DNA of 64,000 nucleotides from NCBI RefSeq assembly GCF_009738185.1, contig NZ_CP046509.1, positions 1,057,501 through 1,121,500 of the forward strand, in the 5' to 3' direction. Shown here one piece after another: positions 8,858 to 17,566 of this stretch. Position 1 is the stretch's first letter. The number at the start of each line of letters is the position of its first letter. The stretch comes from Erwinia sorbitola. Lineage in GTDB: Bacteria; Pseudomonadota; Gammaproteobacteria; Enterobacterales; Enterobacteriaceae. The position numbers and the translations under genes were made by a program. A model generated the notes under the pieces. The model made no database searches. It was given only the letters and a program-made list of their open reading frames with translations, and had not been told where the DNA came from.

Positions 8858-9817
8858 TTAAAAGTCCCAGTCGGCGTCTTCAGTATCGACTGCTTTACCC
8901 ATTACATAGGAGGAGCCGGAGCCGGAGAAGAAATCGTGGTTCTCATCGGCATTGGGTGACAGTGCAGAGAGGATTGCCGGGTTGACGTCGGTCATCTCAG
9001 AAGGGAACAGCGCTTCATAGCCGAGGTTCATCAGCGCCTTGTTGGCATTGTAATGCAGGAACTTCTTCACATCCTCCTGCCAGCCTACGTCCTGATAGAG
9101 CGCATCGGTATATTCCAGCTCGTTTTCATACAGTTCCAGCAGCAGCTCAATGGCAAATTGTTGCAGCTCTTCTTTACGCGCGGCACTTTGCATCTCCAGC
9201 GCTTTTTGATACTTGTAGCCAATATAGTAACCGTGTACGGCTTCATCTTTGATGATCAGACGAATAAGATCTGCGGTGTTGGTCAGCTTACCGCGACTTG
9301 ACCAGTACATCGGCAGGTAGAAGCCGGAATAGAACAGGAAAGACTCAAGGAATACGCTGGCGATCTTTTTCTTCAGCGGATCGTTTTCGTAATAATGCTG
9401 AAGAATAATCTCAGCCTTACGCTGCAAGGGGCCATTTTCCTCGCTCCAGGCGTAGGCGGCATCCACATCGCTGGTGTGGCAGAGCGTCGAGAAGATCGAG
9501 CTGTAGGAGCGTGCATGCACGGCTTCCATAAAGCTGATATTAGACATCACCGCTTCTTCGTGAGGCGTCAGCGCGTCAGCCATCAGCGCCGGAGCTCCAA
9601 GGGTATTCTGAATAGTATCCAGCAGCGTCAGGCCGGTGAACACGCGAATGGTTAACTGCTGTTCATTGTGATTCAGGGAGTTCCACGAGGGAATATCGTT
9701 GGAAAGCGGCACTTTTTCCGGCAGCCAGAAATTACTGGTCAGACGGTTCCACACTTCCAGATCTTTGTCGTCTTCGATTTTATTCCAGTTAATGGCGTGA
9801 ATTTTTTTTAATAACAT
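8858..9817 (-). CDS. nrdF: NrdF, class Ib ribonucleotide reductase small subunit
   Basis: 319-aa beta subunit, exactly the E. coli length. It houses the dimanganese-tyrosyl radical used to reduce ribonucleotides when iron is scarce or under oxidative stress. Ligand residues fall at the expected positions: Asp67, Glu98, His101, and radical Tyr105 in SFMEAVHARSYSSIF. The C-terminal tail (VDTEDADWDF) is the docking peptide for NrdE. I chose ATG 9817 (LLKKIHAINWNKI) over an upstream in-frame start at 9856 because the family begins here and AGGA lies upstream. Last gene of nrdHIEF, separated from nrdE by 153 bp of palindromic repeats. Confidence 0.97.
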   Translation of the reverse strand: MLLKKIHAINWNKIEDDKDLEVWNRLTSNFWLPEKVPLSNDIPSWNSLNHNEQQLTIRVFTGLTLLDTIQNTLGAPALMADALTPHEEAVMSNISFMEAVHARSYSSIFSTLCHTSDVDAAYAWSEENGPLQRKAEIILQHYYENDPLKKKIASVFLESFLFYSGFYLPMYWSSRGKLTNTADLIRLIIKDEAVHGYYIGYKYQKALEMQSAARKEELQQFAIELLLELYENELEYTDALYQDVGWQEDVKKFLHYNANKALMNLGYEALFPSEMTDVNPAILSALSPNADENHDFFSGSGSSYVMGKAVDTEDADWDF

Positions 9818-9845
9818 TTTCGATTGTTCCTGGGCAGATCTTAGC

Positions 9846-9951
9846 GGGTCAGGCATGCCTGACCCCTACAAGATATTCATTCAACGCAGGGGCGAGGCAC
9901 ACCGTCGCCTCTGTACACTCGTTCACCACAGGGGCGAGGCACGCCTCGCCC
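9846..9951. repeat. Cluster of three palindromic elements between nrdE and nrdF
   Basis: Three hairpin-forming elements lie in the 153-bp gap. Element 1 (9846-9865) is a perfect 20-bp palindrome, GGGTCAGGCATGCCTGACCC. Element 2 (9887-9913) has stem CAGGGGCGA / TCGCCTCTG with one G-U pair. Element 3 (9932-9951) has stem GGGCGAGGC / GCCTCGCCC with a 2-nt spacer. Elements 2 and 3 share the 14-bp direct repeat CAGGGGCGAGGCAC, offset by 42 bp. They look like REP/BIME-type extragenic palindromes. Confidence 0.8.
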
Positions 9952-9970
9952 TCAGTCATTCAGTCATTTG

Positions 9971-12121
9971 CTACAGCGAACAGGATACGCATCCTTCAAC
10001 TTCGGTACCCTGCAAAGCCATCTGTCGCAGACGAATGTAGTACAGCGTCTTGATGCCTTTCTTCCAGGCATAAATCTGTGCCTTATTGATATCCCGCGTG
10101 GTGGCGGTATCGCGGAAAAACAGCGTCAGCGACAGCCCCTGGTCGACGTGGCGGGTGGCTTCAGCATAGGTATCGATAATCGCTTCCGGGCCAATATCAT
10201 AGGCGTCACGATAGAACGCCTGGTTATCGTTGTTCATAAACGGTGCCGGGTAGTACACGCGACCGGTTTTCCCTTCCTTGCGGATCTCAATACGCGACAC
10301 AATCGGGTGGATACTTGACGTGGCGTGATTGATATAGGAGATCGAACCGGTTGGCGGAATAGCCTGTAAATTCTGGTTATATAAACCGTACTGCATCACC
10401 GCCTCTTTCAGCGCCTGCCACTGCGGCTGGCCAGGAATGGCAATTCCGGCTTTAGCAAACAGCTCTGCGACCTTAGCTGTACGTGGCTGCCAGCTCTGCT
10501 CAACGTACTGGTTAAAGTATTCACCGCTGGCATAGCGCGACTCTGCGAAACCGCTAAAACTGGTGCCACGCTCCCGCGCCAGCAGGTTCGAGGTGCGCAG
10601 CGCGTGGTAGGTGACGGTGTAGAAGTAAATATTGGTGAAATCCAGCCCTTCCTCCGATCCGTACTGAATACTTTCACGCGCCAGATAGCCGTGCAGGTTC
10701 ATCTGCCCCAGACCAATAGCGTGTGACCGGGCATTACCCTGTTCGATAGAGGGCACTGAGTGGATATGGCTTTGATCGGAGACTGCCGTCAGACCGCGCA
10801 CGGCAATCTCAATCGTGCGGGCAAAATCTACAGAATCCATTGCATGGGCGATATTCAGTGAACCCAGATTACAGGAGATATCCTTACCGATGCGCTTATA
10901 GCTGAGATCATCGTTATATTCAGTTGGCGTGTTGACCTGCAAAATCTCCGAACACAGATTGCTCATATTGATGCGCCCGTGTATCGGATTGGCACGATTC
11001 ACCGTATCTTCGAACATGATGTACGGATAGCCGGACTCAAACTGGATCTCTGCCAGCGTCTGGAAGAACTCCCGCGGATTAATGAAAGTACGACGGATAC
11101 GCTCATCGGCCAGCATCTCTTCATATTTCTCGCTGATGCTGATATCGGCAAACGGCAGGCCATAAATGCGCTCCACATCGTACGGAGAGAACAGCGCCAT
11201 CTGCTGATTATCTTTCGCCAGCTGAAAAGTGATATCCGGGATCACCACGCCCAGAGAGAGCGTTTTGATACGGATTTTTTCGTCGGCGTTTTCGCGCTTG
11301 GTATCAAGGAAACGCAAAATATCAGGGTGATGAGCATTCAGATAGACGGCTCCGGCCCCCTGACGCGCTCCCAGCTGGTTAGCATAAGAGAAAGCGTCTT
11401 CCAGCATTTTCATCACCGGGATCACCCCGGAAGACTGGTTTTCAATACGCTTAATCGGTGCACCGGACTCACGCAGATTCGAGAGCAGGAAGGCTACGCC
11501 ACCGCCGCGCTTGGAGAGTTGTAGCGCTGAGTTAACCGCACGCCCAATCGACTCCATATTGTCTTCAATGCGCAGCAGGAAGCAGGAAACCAGCTCACCG
11601 CGCTGCTGTTTACCACAGTTAAGGAAGGTGGGGGTCGCAGGTTGAAAACGCCCGGCGAGAATTTCATCCGTCAGCGCCAGCGCCAGTGCCTGATCGCCTT
11701 GTGCCAGCGTCAGGGCTACCATGCAGACACGTTCGGTGAATCCTTCAAGATAGCGTTTGCCATCAAAGGTTTTCAGCGTGTAGCTGGTGTAAAACTTCCA
11801 CGCCCCCAGAAACGTCTGGAAGCGAAAGCGGCGATCGTAAGCCTGCTGGAACAGCGAACAGACAAACTCAAACGGATAGGCATTCAGAACGTCAGCTTCG
11901 TAATAGCCTTCGGAAACCAGATACTGTAAGCGGTCAGCAATGGAATCGAACTGAACGCTGTTAGGGATCACGTGCTGGATAAAATACTGGCGCGTGGCCT
12001 CGCGATCTTTCTCGAACTGAATATGGCCATCAGCATCGTACAGATTAAGCATGGCATTAAGCGCATGATAATCAGGCGTTGCCGCAGTGGCCTCTATGAG
12101 TGTGCTGTCTGTTGCTGCCAA
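9971..12121 (-). CDS. nrdE: NrdE, class Ib ribonucleotide reductase large subunit
   Basis: 716-aa catalytic alpha subunit (E. coli 714). It reduces NDPs to dNDPs using the radical from NrdF. Landmarks: TPTFLNCGKQQRGELVSCFLL (redox-active Cys), ISCNLGSLNIAH, the active-site region MSNLCSEILQV, and the C-terminal redox pair GCVSCSL that is re-reduced by NrdH. The start at 12121 lies inside the end of nrdI (28-bp overlap), as in E. coli. The first ~15 residues are less conserved than the rest. Confidence 0.97.
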   Translation of the reverse strand: MAATDSTLIEATAATPDYHALNAMLNLYDADGHIQFEKDREATRQYFIQHVIPNSVQFDSIADRLQYLVSEGYYEADVLNAYPFEFVCSLFQQAYDRRFRFQTFLGAWKFYTSYTLKTFDGKRYLEGFTERVCMVALTLAQGDQALALALTDEILAGRFQPATPTFLNCGKQQRGELVSCFLLRIEDNMESIGRAVNSALQLSKRGGGVAFLLSNLRESGAPIKRIENQSSGVIPVMKMLEDAFSYANQLGARQGAGAVYLNAHHPDILRFLDTKRENADEKIRIKTLSLGVVIPDITFQLAKDNQQMALFSPYDVERIYGLPFADISISEKYEEMLADERIRRTFINPREFFQTLAEIQFESGYPYIMFEDTVNRANPIHGRINMSNLCSEILQVNTPTEYNDDLSYKRIGKDISCNLGSLNIAHAMDSVDFARTIEIAVRGLTAVSDQSHIHSVPSIEQGNARSHAIGLGQMNLHGYLARESIQYGSEEGLDFTNIYFYTVTYHALRTSNLLARERGTSFSGFAESRYASGEYFNQYVEQSWQPRTAKVAELFAKAGIAIPGQPQWQALKEAVMQYGLYNQNLQAIPPTGSISYINHATSSIHPIVSRIEIRKEGKTGRVYYPAPFMNNDNQAFYRDAYDIGPEAIIDTYAEATRHVDQGLSLTLFFRDTATTRDINKAQIYAWKKGIKTLYYIRLRQMALQGTEVEGCVSCSL

Positions 12122-12504
12122 AATTGGGTTACTCCCTTGTATACGTGAGCGATATCGTCAGCGGTGCCCATCAGCTCAAAGCGATAGAGGTAAGGCACCT
12201 GACATTTTCGCGCAATAATGTCGCCAGCCAGGCAGTAAGCCTCGCCAAAGTTGCGGTTACCGGCAGCGATAACGCCACGGATCAGCTGACGATTATTGGT
12301 GTCGTTCAAAAACTGAATCACCTGTTTGGGAACCGCGCCCTGAGGCGTCCCGCCACCATAGCTGGGTACCACCAGAATGTAGGGCTGCTCCACCTGTATC
12401 TGCTGAGTGCATTCCAGCGGTATACGCACAGCCGGCAGGTTTAAACGGGTGATAAATCGGTGGGTATTTTCAGACAGGCTGGAGTAGTAGACCAGCGTGC
12501 TCAT
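12094..12504 (-). CDS. nrdI: NrdI, flavodoxin-like activator of NrdF
   Basis: 136-aa flavodoxin-like FMN protein. It supplies oxidant (superoxide/peroxide) for assembly of the Mn2-Tyr radical in NrdF. It begins STLVYYSSLSENTHRF, the phosphate-binding loop of the NrdI family. The flavin loop region VVPSYGGGTPQGAVPKQVI and the segment VIAAGNRNFGEAYCLAG are typical. It overlaps nrdE by 28 bp and starts 4 bp after nrdH, so the four genes form one tight operon. Confidence 0.96.
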   Translation of the reverse strand: MSTLVYYSSLSENTHRFITRLNLPAVRIPLECTQQIQVEQPYILVVPSYGGGTPQGAVPKQVIQFLNDTNNRQLIRGVIAAGNRNFGEAYCLAGDIIARKCQVPYLYRFELMGTADDIAHVYKGVTQFWQQQTAHS

Positions 12505-12508
12505 AATG

Positions 12509-12751
12509 TTATCCCCGTGCCGCCGCCAGATGACTCAGCGCATGGATTTTGTCCGGACGGAAGCCGCTCCAGTGATCCTGCTCTGCCATAACCACCGGTA
12601 CCTGGCGGTAGCCCAGAGACTTGAGGGTCTCTACGTGGGCAGGCTCGCTGTCCAGGTTGATCAGCTGATAATCAATTCCCTTCTTATCCATGGCATTTTT
12701 AGTTGCGTTGCACTGGACACAGTTATCTTTAGTGTAAATAATAATGCGCAT
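12509..12751 (-). CDS. nrdH: NrdH, glutaredoxin-like electron donor
   Basis: 80-aa redoxin with a thioredoxin-like reduction profile that re-reduces NrdE. Its active site is CVQC at residues 11-14, and the end of the fold reads HWSGFRPDKIHAL, with the family's WSGFRPD signature. First gene of nrdHIEF, about 110 bp downstream of a promoter carrying two NrdR boxes. Confidence 0.96.
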   Translation of the reverse strand: MRIIIYTKDNCVQCNATKNAMDKKGIDYQLINLDSEPAHVETLKSLGYRQVPVVMAEQDHWSGFRPDKIHALSHLAAARG

Positions 12752-12859
12752 GATTCGTATTTACCTTGTTGGCCGGATATCTCAAATCTTCAGGCGCTGA
12801 TTTACTGCATGGAGAGCGCCGCCACTGCCACACCATGTTGTGTGGTCTTGATGGGGTAA

Positions 12860-12906
12860 ATACTAGATATAGTGCATCTGGATTGCAACCACACAACATA
12901 TAGGTT
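12860..12906 (-). promoter_or_regulatory. nrdHIEF promoter with two NrdR boxes
   Basis: Two 16-bp matches to the NrdR box (consensus ACACWATATATWGTGT) occur at 12860-12875 (ATACTAGATATAGTGC) and 12891-12906 (ACACAACATATAGGTT), spaced 31 bp (three helical turns). Between and over them lies a sigma-70-like promoter on the minus strand: TTGCAA (12888-12883), 17 bp, TAGTAT (12865-12860). NrdR binding would cover the -10. The family repressor acts when ATP/dATP is high. Confidence 0.75.
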
Positions 12907-12982
12907 TTTCATATTTATTTATTCAGTGCTCACACAAGCCTTGTGGCGTAAGGATTTCGCCAGAATAAAAAATTTTGCTGAT

Positions 12983-13012
12983 AAAAAAAGCCCGCAGCTT
13001 TCGCCACGGGCT
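12983..13012 (-). terminator. Terminator downstream of ygaM
   Basis: Minus strand: AAGCCCGT and GCGGGCTT arms around GGCGAAAGCT, followed by a run of seven T. It lies 25 bp after the ygaM stop. Confidence 0.8.
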
Positions 13013-13036
13013 TCTCTGTTCTGCCTGTTTTATGTA

Positions 13037-13360
13037 CTATCTGCCGGATGTACTGGTGCTGATCAGTGCTCCAACCAGGATACCCAGCGCGGCACCAATA
13101 CCGACACCATGCCATGGTTTATCACGGATATACTCATCCACATGGCTGCCGGCATCTTTTGCCGCCCGCGTCACACGGTTAGGGCCCTGAAGTTTAGCCC
13201 GGGTTTCTTTCAGCAGGGATTCGGCCCTGGAGCGTGCTTCCTCTGCCTCTTCCTTTGATTTACTGCCCCAGGATTTCAGCAGGTCATCCAGGCTATCAGC
13301 CAGCAGAGAAACATCCTGATTCAGGTCGATATCGTTATTTTTCGTTGTCCGGTTGAACAT
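13037..13360 (-). CDS. ygaM: YgaM, DUF883 family membrane-anchored protein
   Basis: 107-aa protein of the ElaB/YqjD/YgaM (DUF883) family, which are tail-anchored inner-membrane proteins that associate with ribosomes in stationary phase. The sequence shows a long charged helix (about 10-70, rich in Glu/Ala/Lys/Arg), the conserved VDEYIRDKPWHGVGI motif, and one C-terminal TM segment (GIGAALGILVGALIS). It is divergent from ygaC. Confidence 0.92.
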   Translation of the reverse strand: MFNRTTKNNDIDLNQDVSLLADSLDDLLKSWGSKSKEEAEEARSRAESLLKETRAKLQGPNRVTRAAKDAGSHVDEYIRDKPWHGVGIGAALGILVGALISTSTSGR

Positions 13361-13511
13361 TTTTTGCTCCCTTAGTCTGAAAAAGTACTATTAAGTATAG
13401 AACACCCTCGCAGAACGCCACGCGATTGACGGCGTTTATGGATTATTCCGAAAGCCCTGACTGTACAGCCTGATGTAAGGTTGCGGGGTTGGCAGACTTA
13501 GAGGAGCAAGC

Positions 13512-13847
13512 ATGTATTTACGACCTGATGAGGTAGCTCGCGTACTGGAAAAAGCGGGATTTGAAATGGATGCGGTCACCGCAAAAACCTACGGTTTTCG
13601 TCGCGGTGAAGACTATGTGTATGTCAACCGTGAGGCACGCCTGGGCCGTACTGCACTGGTCATCCATCCCACGCTTAAAGAGCGAAGCCAGGCCATAACG
13701 GCGGCATCTTCAGATGTTAAAACCTGCGATCACTACGTACGATTCCCGATGTATCTGGCCGGTGATACCAACGATCACTACGGCATTCCACATGGTTTCA
13801 GCTCGCGAATGGCGCTGGAGCGTTATCTGGAAAGGATGTTTGGTTAA
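13512..13847 (+). CDS. ygaC: YgaC, DUF2002 family protein
   Basis: 111-aa soluble protein of the DUF2002 family (E. coli YgaC, 114 aa). It begins MYLRPDEVARVLEKAGFEMD and has the conserved segments VYVNREARLGRTALVIHPTL and HYGIPHGFSSRMALERYL. Function unknown; the E. coli gene is Fur-regulated, but I see no convincing Fur box in the 151-bp gap shared with ygaM. A good Shine-Dalgarno (GAGGAGCAAGC) precedes the start. Confidence 0.92.
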   Translation: MYLRPDEVARVLEKAGFEMDAVTAKTYGFRRGEDYVYVNREARLGRTALVIHPTLKERSQAITAASSDVKTCDHYVRFPMYLAGDTNDHYGIPHGFSSRMALERYLERMFG

Positions 13848-14005
13848 TTTTTCCATTAGCTGTTTGCGTTACGTTTGAGGAAAATCCTGCGGTTGTTGAC
13901 GAGCCAATGGCTGGATAAGCCGCCAATTAGTCGCGGTATTAGCACGCTAGTTTGCCGCAGCCAGCGACTAGACTGTTAGCATGACAGACTCAGGCAGGAT
14001 GAACG

Positions 14006-14428
14006 ATGAAACGGCTGATAGCAGCGCTGGCAGCAGTGTGGATGTTAACTGGCTGCGCGACAATTGTTGGTAGCGAAACTCAGGACGTAACACTCCAGAC
14101 TCAGCCCCCGGGGGTGAAGTTTGTTGTGCAGGATGAAACCGGAAAAGCGGTGGCCGAAGGTTACACTCCGAAAACGGTGACGCTGAAAAAGTCCAATGGG
14201 AATTACTTCGGCAAGAAAAAGTATCTGGTGATGCTGGAACGCGCGGGCTATGTGCCGCAGACGCTGCCGCTGAAAGAGAGTCCAAACCTGTGGTATTTGC
14301 TGGGTAATATTCCGCTGCTCGGCTTCCCGGGCTGGCTGGTGGTTGACCCGTTCTACGGGGGGATGTACAAGATTGAACCGGAACGCCTGCAGACCATTAT
14401 GAATCCGGTTGGCGCACGCGGCGGTTAA
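14006..14428 (+). CDS. Small lipoprotein, PEGA-like
   Basis: 140-aa probable lipoprotein. It has a signal peptide MKRLIAALAAVWMLTGC with lipobox LTGC (Cys17). The next residue is Ala, which favours outer-membrane sorting. The rest resembles PEGA-type surface domains (TQPPGVKFVVQDETGKAVAEG, YTPKTVTL) and ends in a hydrophobic stretch (WYLLGNIPLLGFPGWLVVD). Homologues are annotated only as hypothetical lipoproteins, and I do not recognise a role. It stands alone between ygaC and speG (convergent). Confidence 0.75.
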   Translation: MKRLIAALAAVWMLTGCATIVGSETQDVTLQTQPPGVKFVVQDETGKAVAEGYTPKTVTLKKSNGNYFGKKKYLVMLERAGYVPQTLPLKESPNLWYLLGNIPLLGFPGWLVVDPFYGGMYKIEPERLQTIMNPVGARGG

Positions 14429-14433
14429 AACCA

Positions 14434-14463
14434 AACGGCAGGCGGGATTATCCCCCTGCCGTT
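14434..14463. terminator. Terminator between the lipoprotein gene and speG
   Basis: Perfect 9-bp stem AACGGCAGG / CCTGCCGTT followed on the plus strand by GTCGTTTTATT. It sits between two convergent genes and may serve both. Confidence 0.7.
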
Positions 14464-14469
14464 GTCGTT

Positions 14470-15036
14470 TTATTGTGCAGTGGTTTTTACCATGCCCTGT
14501 GCAGGTTTAAATTTCTCCAGATACTGATGCTGGAAGATGCACATACGAATAGTGTTGCGGTATTCACCGTTGATAAAGAATTCGTGGATCAGCTCGCCTT
14601 CAATTTCAAAACCCAGCTTGCGGTAAATATGTATCGCTCTCTCATTCTCTTTATCGACAATCAGATAGAGTTTGTAGAGGTTGAGCACGGAAAATCCGTA
14701 ATCCATCGCCAGTTTCGCCGCCTTGCTGCCCAGCCCTTTTCCCTGATGGCTGGGGGCAATAATGATCTGAAACTCTGCGCGGCGATGGATATGATTGATC
14801 TCCACCAGTTCAACCAGCCCGGCGTTACATCCATCGTGTTCCACCATAAAGCGGCGTTCGCTCTGGTCGTGGATATGCTTGTCGTAAAGATCGGACAGCT
14901 CCACAAATGCCTCATACGGCTCTTCAAACCAGTAGCGCATCACGCTGGCATTATTATCCAGCTGGTGGACAAACCGCAGATCTTCACGCTCCAGCGGGCG
15001 CAGTTTTACGCTGTTATCAACATACCTGGCAGACAT
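14470..15036 (-). CDS. speG: SpeG, spermidine N1-acetyltransferase
   Basis: 188-aa GNAT-family enzyme that acetylates spermidine/spermine with acetyl-CoA, lowering polyamine toxicity. The GNAT acetyl-CoA loop is visible (IIAPSHQGKGLGSKAAKLAM), as are the N-terminal VKLRPLEREDLRFVHQLDNN, the acidic EEPYEAF region near the allosteric polyamine site, and IHIYRKLGFEIEGELI. Start ATG 15036 has AAGGA at a good distance; upstream in-frame codons are not part of the family. Confidence 0.94.
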   Translation of the reverse strand: MSARYVDNSVKLRPLEREDLRFVHQLDNNASVMRYWFEEPYEAFVELSDLYDKHIHDQSERRFMVEHDGCNAGLVELVEINHIHRRAEFQIIIAPSHQGKGLGSKAAKLAMDYGFSVLNLYKLYLIVDKENERAIHIYRKLGFEIEGELIHEFFINGEYRNTIRMCIFQHQYLEKFKPAQGMVKTTAQ

Positions 15037-15095
15037 AAAAATTCCTTTTAGCAAAAGCAACATTGCCCGGAGAGTATAACGGTTTATCACGGCCA

Positions 15096-15123
15096 AAAAA
15101 AACGCGCCCTGAGGCGCGTTAAG
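15096..15123 (-). terminator. Terminator of tsx
   Basis: Minus strand: AACGCGCC / GGCGCGTT stem with a short loop, then eight T. It lies 24 bp after the tsx stop. Confidence 0.85.
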
Positions 15124-15146
15124 TCAGTATTGGATGATACGGTCAA

Positions 15147-16013
15147 TCAGAAGTTGTAACCGACAACCAGGTAGTAACCGAAACCATTAGATTTCACGTT
15201 AAAGTTACCTTTACCGAAGTTCAGCTCGGTGCCGTCGTTCCACTGGCCGCCGTTGTGGAAGTAACGCGCCACAAACGAGTAGTGCCAGTGGTCGTAGCCC
15301 AGCGCAAGAATGTGGCTGGAAGCAATAGAGTTACTGGTGCGCTGGTGGTTTGGATCGTCACCGAGGTCGGAGCCCCAGTCAAAGTTGGTGAACCCGATAT
15401 AGGTCAGGTTGCCGCCCCACAGCTGGGTCAGTGGTACAAAGTATTTCACCTTGAAGCGGTAGCCATCCCAGCTATCTTCATTTGCTGCACCGTAGTTTTC
15501 CCACTGGTGTTTCGCATATACGTTCAGTGACAGGCCAATATCGGAATGGGTGTCGATATCGGTACCCAGACCCATGTACCAGGTATTCTGGCGGCTCGCC
15601 TTATTGTCGCCCATATCGTAGATATAGTTGTTGGCGAAATACCACTCTTTAAACGGACCAAAACCAAGGTTAGTGCCGGTCAGTTTATCAATAGAGAAGC
15701 GCGGTTCGATCTCCATAAAGAACGGAGAACCATCGTCCCATGCGCCGACATCGTTGCCATTACCGACGCCGAACACTTTTGGCACATCGATATAGCCATA
15801 AAAATCAAACCAGTCTTTTTTGGCAAAGGCTTCGTATTCAAGATACAGGTCGTTATTCAGCTGCGGCCCGAAACGGGTATGGTAGCTTCCCACTACGTTA
15901 ACACTCTGATGCCACCAGTCGGAAAGGTATTCCGGGTTGCTCTCTTCAGCCATTGAAACATTGGTATAAGAAAGTGCTGCCAGTGCGCCAGCCATCATAA
16001 TTTTATATTTCAT
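15147..16013 (-). CDS. tsx: Tsx, nucleoside-specific outer-membrane channel
   Basis: 288-aa outer-membrane beta-barrel for nucleoside and deoxynucleoside uptake (E. coli 294 aa). Signal peptide MKYKIMMAGALAALSYTNVS, cleavage near MAEE. The mature start PEYLSDWWHQSVNVVGSYHT and blocks such as FFMEIEPRFSIDKLTGTNLG, NTWYMGLGTDIDT and FTNFDWGSDLGDD are nearly identical to Tsx. It ends with the barrel signature YLVVGYNF. A CRP site lies upstream, as in E. coli tsx. Confidence 0.95.
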   Translation of the reverse strand: MKYKIMMAGALAALSYTNVSMAEESNPEYLSDWWHQSVNVVGSYHTRFGPQLNNDLYLEYEAFAKKDWFDFYGYIDVPKVFGVGNGNDVGAWDDGSPFFMEIEPRFSIDKLTGTNLGFGPFKEWYFANNYIYDMGDNKASRQNTWYMGLGTDIDTHSDIGLSLNVYAKHQWENYGAANEDSWDGYRFKVKYFVPLTQLWGGNLTYIGFTNFDWGSDLGDDPNHQRTSNSIASSHILALGYDHWHYSFVARYFHNGGQWNDGTELNFGKGNFNVKSNGFGYYLVVGYNF

Positions 16014-16214
16014 TTTTTATTACCACATGCTCTGAGACCTTGCTCAACAGCCAGCGCGCTGGAGGGGTCAGGTTATCTAAGGGCGACAAATGGGTGATTA
16101 TTGATAGGAAGAAAGCACCCGCCATGAATACTGCGGCAGTGTGCCGCTAACAGGTCATTAGGAAATAGAGATTGCTCACACTTGTCAAATTCTGTTTCAT
16201 TTCAATTCAGCTAA

Positions 16215-16235
16215 AGTGTGATGTAAGTCACAAAT
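16215..16235. promoter_or_regulatory. CRP-binding site upstream of tsx
   Basis: TGTGA-TGTAAG-TCACA at 16217-16232, a near-ideal CRP site about 200 bp upstream of tsx. E. coli tsx is cAMP-CRP/CytR/DeoR controlled. Elsewhere in the 410-bp gap (16014-16423) I see no gene. Confidence 0.75.
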
Positions 16236-16423
16236 AATCACCCGTGCCGGGAACTTTCTCAATAATTGCGGTTTTCTGCGCCTGAAAACCTAAGTAAACG
16301 GTTGCCTGCGATAAGATGGCCTGTTCAGAGGAAAATCGGTCATTCATAACGCTACCCGTGCACGCTCGCAGTCTGCTTTAAATATAAGAATTTCTTATAA
16401 AAAAGAGCGTCGCTGCGGGGGTT

Positions 16424-17566
16424 TTAGTTGCATCCATCCCCGAGTTGCGCCAGCGTTTTTTGGTCGGATTTTTCCGCCTGCTGCGCCAGACGGGGAAAAT
16501 CATCATAGCTGTACATCAGTGAAGGGGCGGGCAGGTTAGCCATATGATTACCCTGCCAAATCTCCAGGCGGCCAAAGTGCGAAAGGGGCTGATGGCCAAA
16601 ATGATCGGGCAGCGTCAGCCAAAGTTCTGGCAGCGTATCTGCCGGACGAGAGGGTAAACGCCTGTCGCTGACGCTGTAGTTGCGTAGCCTGACCAGAAAC
16701 TTATCCGGCACACGGCAGTGGCTGTTCCACCATGTGCCATCCACCATATCAAAATGGAAACGTGTGGCCTGCGGGCTGACCGCCTGTAGCTGTGCCAGCG
16801 CCTGTGGGATCATTTGTGCCATCGAATGCTGATACTGACGCAGTGACGACCCCCCGCCATTATTCAGCAGGTCGGTGGCTATACGTGCGCCGATCAGATT
16901 GGAATAAAGATCTTCCGGTGAAAACGCAGAAATAGCTTCTGAGTAACCGGGAACAGACTGGAAACCATACCACTGGGCGACTTCATGCCAGGTAGCGATC
17001 TGAAACGCGAGATGTGCAGCCAGACTGACGGACAGCTGGTATCGAGCCAGTTCACTTTTTGGTGGGGAGAACCGCCATAGCCGGATGATTCGCTGCCCCA
17101 GCTCATCGTCCAACTTTATCGTGGCGGGTTGACCCAGCTGCGGCAAAATTTGATTGAATAACCACAGAGTGTTGTCCGCGGTATCGCGCACGTGGGCGAG
17201 GTCAATAAAGCCGCCTCGTCGCGTGTAGACAATGCCATCATGTTCGCTGTTGATCCCACTCAGGGTAGAGAGGATGCTGATCCAGCTGTCATTGTAGTGA
17301 TGCTTCCCGGTATCATCCGGCGCGACGATATTGCCTAACTTAAATAACGGAACCGGAATACCAATAAGTTTTGCACGCACGTCATAGCCAAAGGCGCAGC
17401 ACGGGCGCAGACCATTTGGCGCTGAGAGTTTAGAAATTGTTGGCCATACGCGTAACGCCTGCGTTGCCGGGTGCTCTAAATCTCCCGTCGTCATCGGCTT
17501 AAATGGCTTTGGTGAAATATGGCAGGCATTCAGCAGCAGGCTTAACAGCACCATGCACTTTTTCAT
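16424..17566 (-). CDS. DUF4056 lipoprotein of unknown function
   Basis: 380-aa protein of the DUF4056 family. The short signal MKKCMVLLSLLLNAC carries a lipobox (LNAC, Cys15), so it is probably membrane-anchored on the periplasmic side. A family hallmark is RPCCAFGYDVRAKLIGIPVP, with a double Cys. Other features are HEVAQWYGFQSVPGYSEAIS and FIDLAHVRDTAD, whose His/Glu/Asp residues suggest a metal-dependent hydrolase-like site (inference only). The start shares one base with the stop of the upstream barrel gene, so the pair is translationally coupled. No experimentally defined role is known to me. Confidence 0.8.
   Translation of the reverse strand: MKKCMVLLSLLLNACHISPKPFKPMTTGDLEHPATQALRVWPTISKLSAPNGLRPCCAFGYDVRAKLIGIPVPLFKLGNIVAPDDTGKHHYNDSWISILSTLSGINSEHDGIVYTRRGGFIDLAHVRDTADNTLWLFNQILPQLGQPATIKLDDELGQRIIRLWRFSPPKSELARYQLSVSLAAHLAFQIATWHEVAQWYGFQSVPGYSEAISAFSPEDLYSNLIGARIATDLLNNGGGSSLRQYQHSMAQMIPQALAQLQAVSPQATRFHFDMVDGTWWNSHCRVPDKFLVRLRNYSVSDRRLPSRPADTLPELWLTLPDHFGHQPLSHFGRLEIWQGNHMANLPAPSLMYSYDDFPRLAQQAEKSDQKTLAQLGDGCN

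Noticed and set aside
9846..9951. Possible CRISPR array
   Set aside because: Only two copies of a 14-bp unit, each part of a hairpin, with no regular spacers and no cas genes.
12872..13258. 128-codon plus-strand frame spanning the nrdH promoter and ygaM
   Set aside because: It runs through NrdR boxes, a terminator and ygaM on the other strand.
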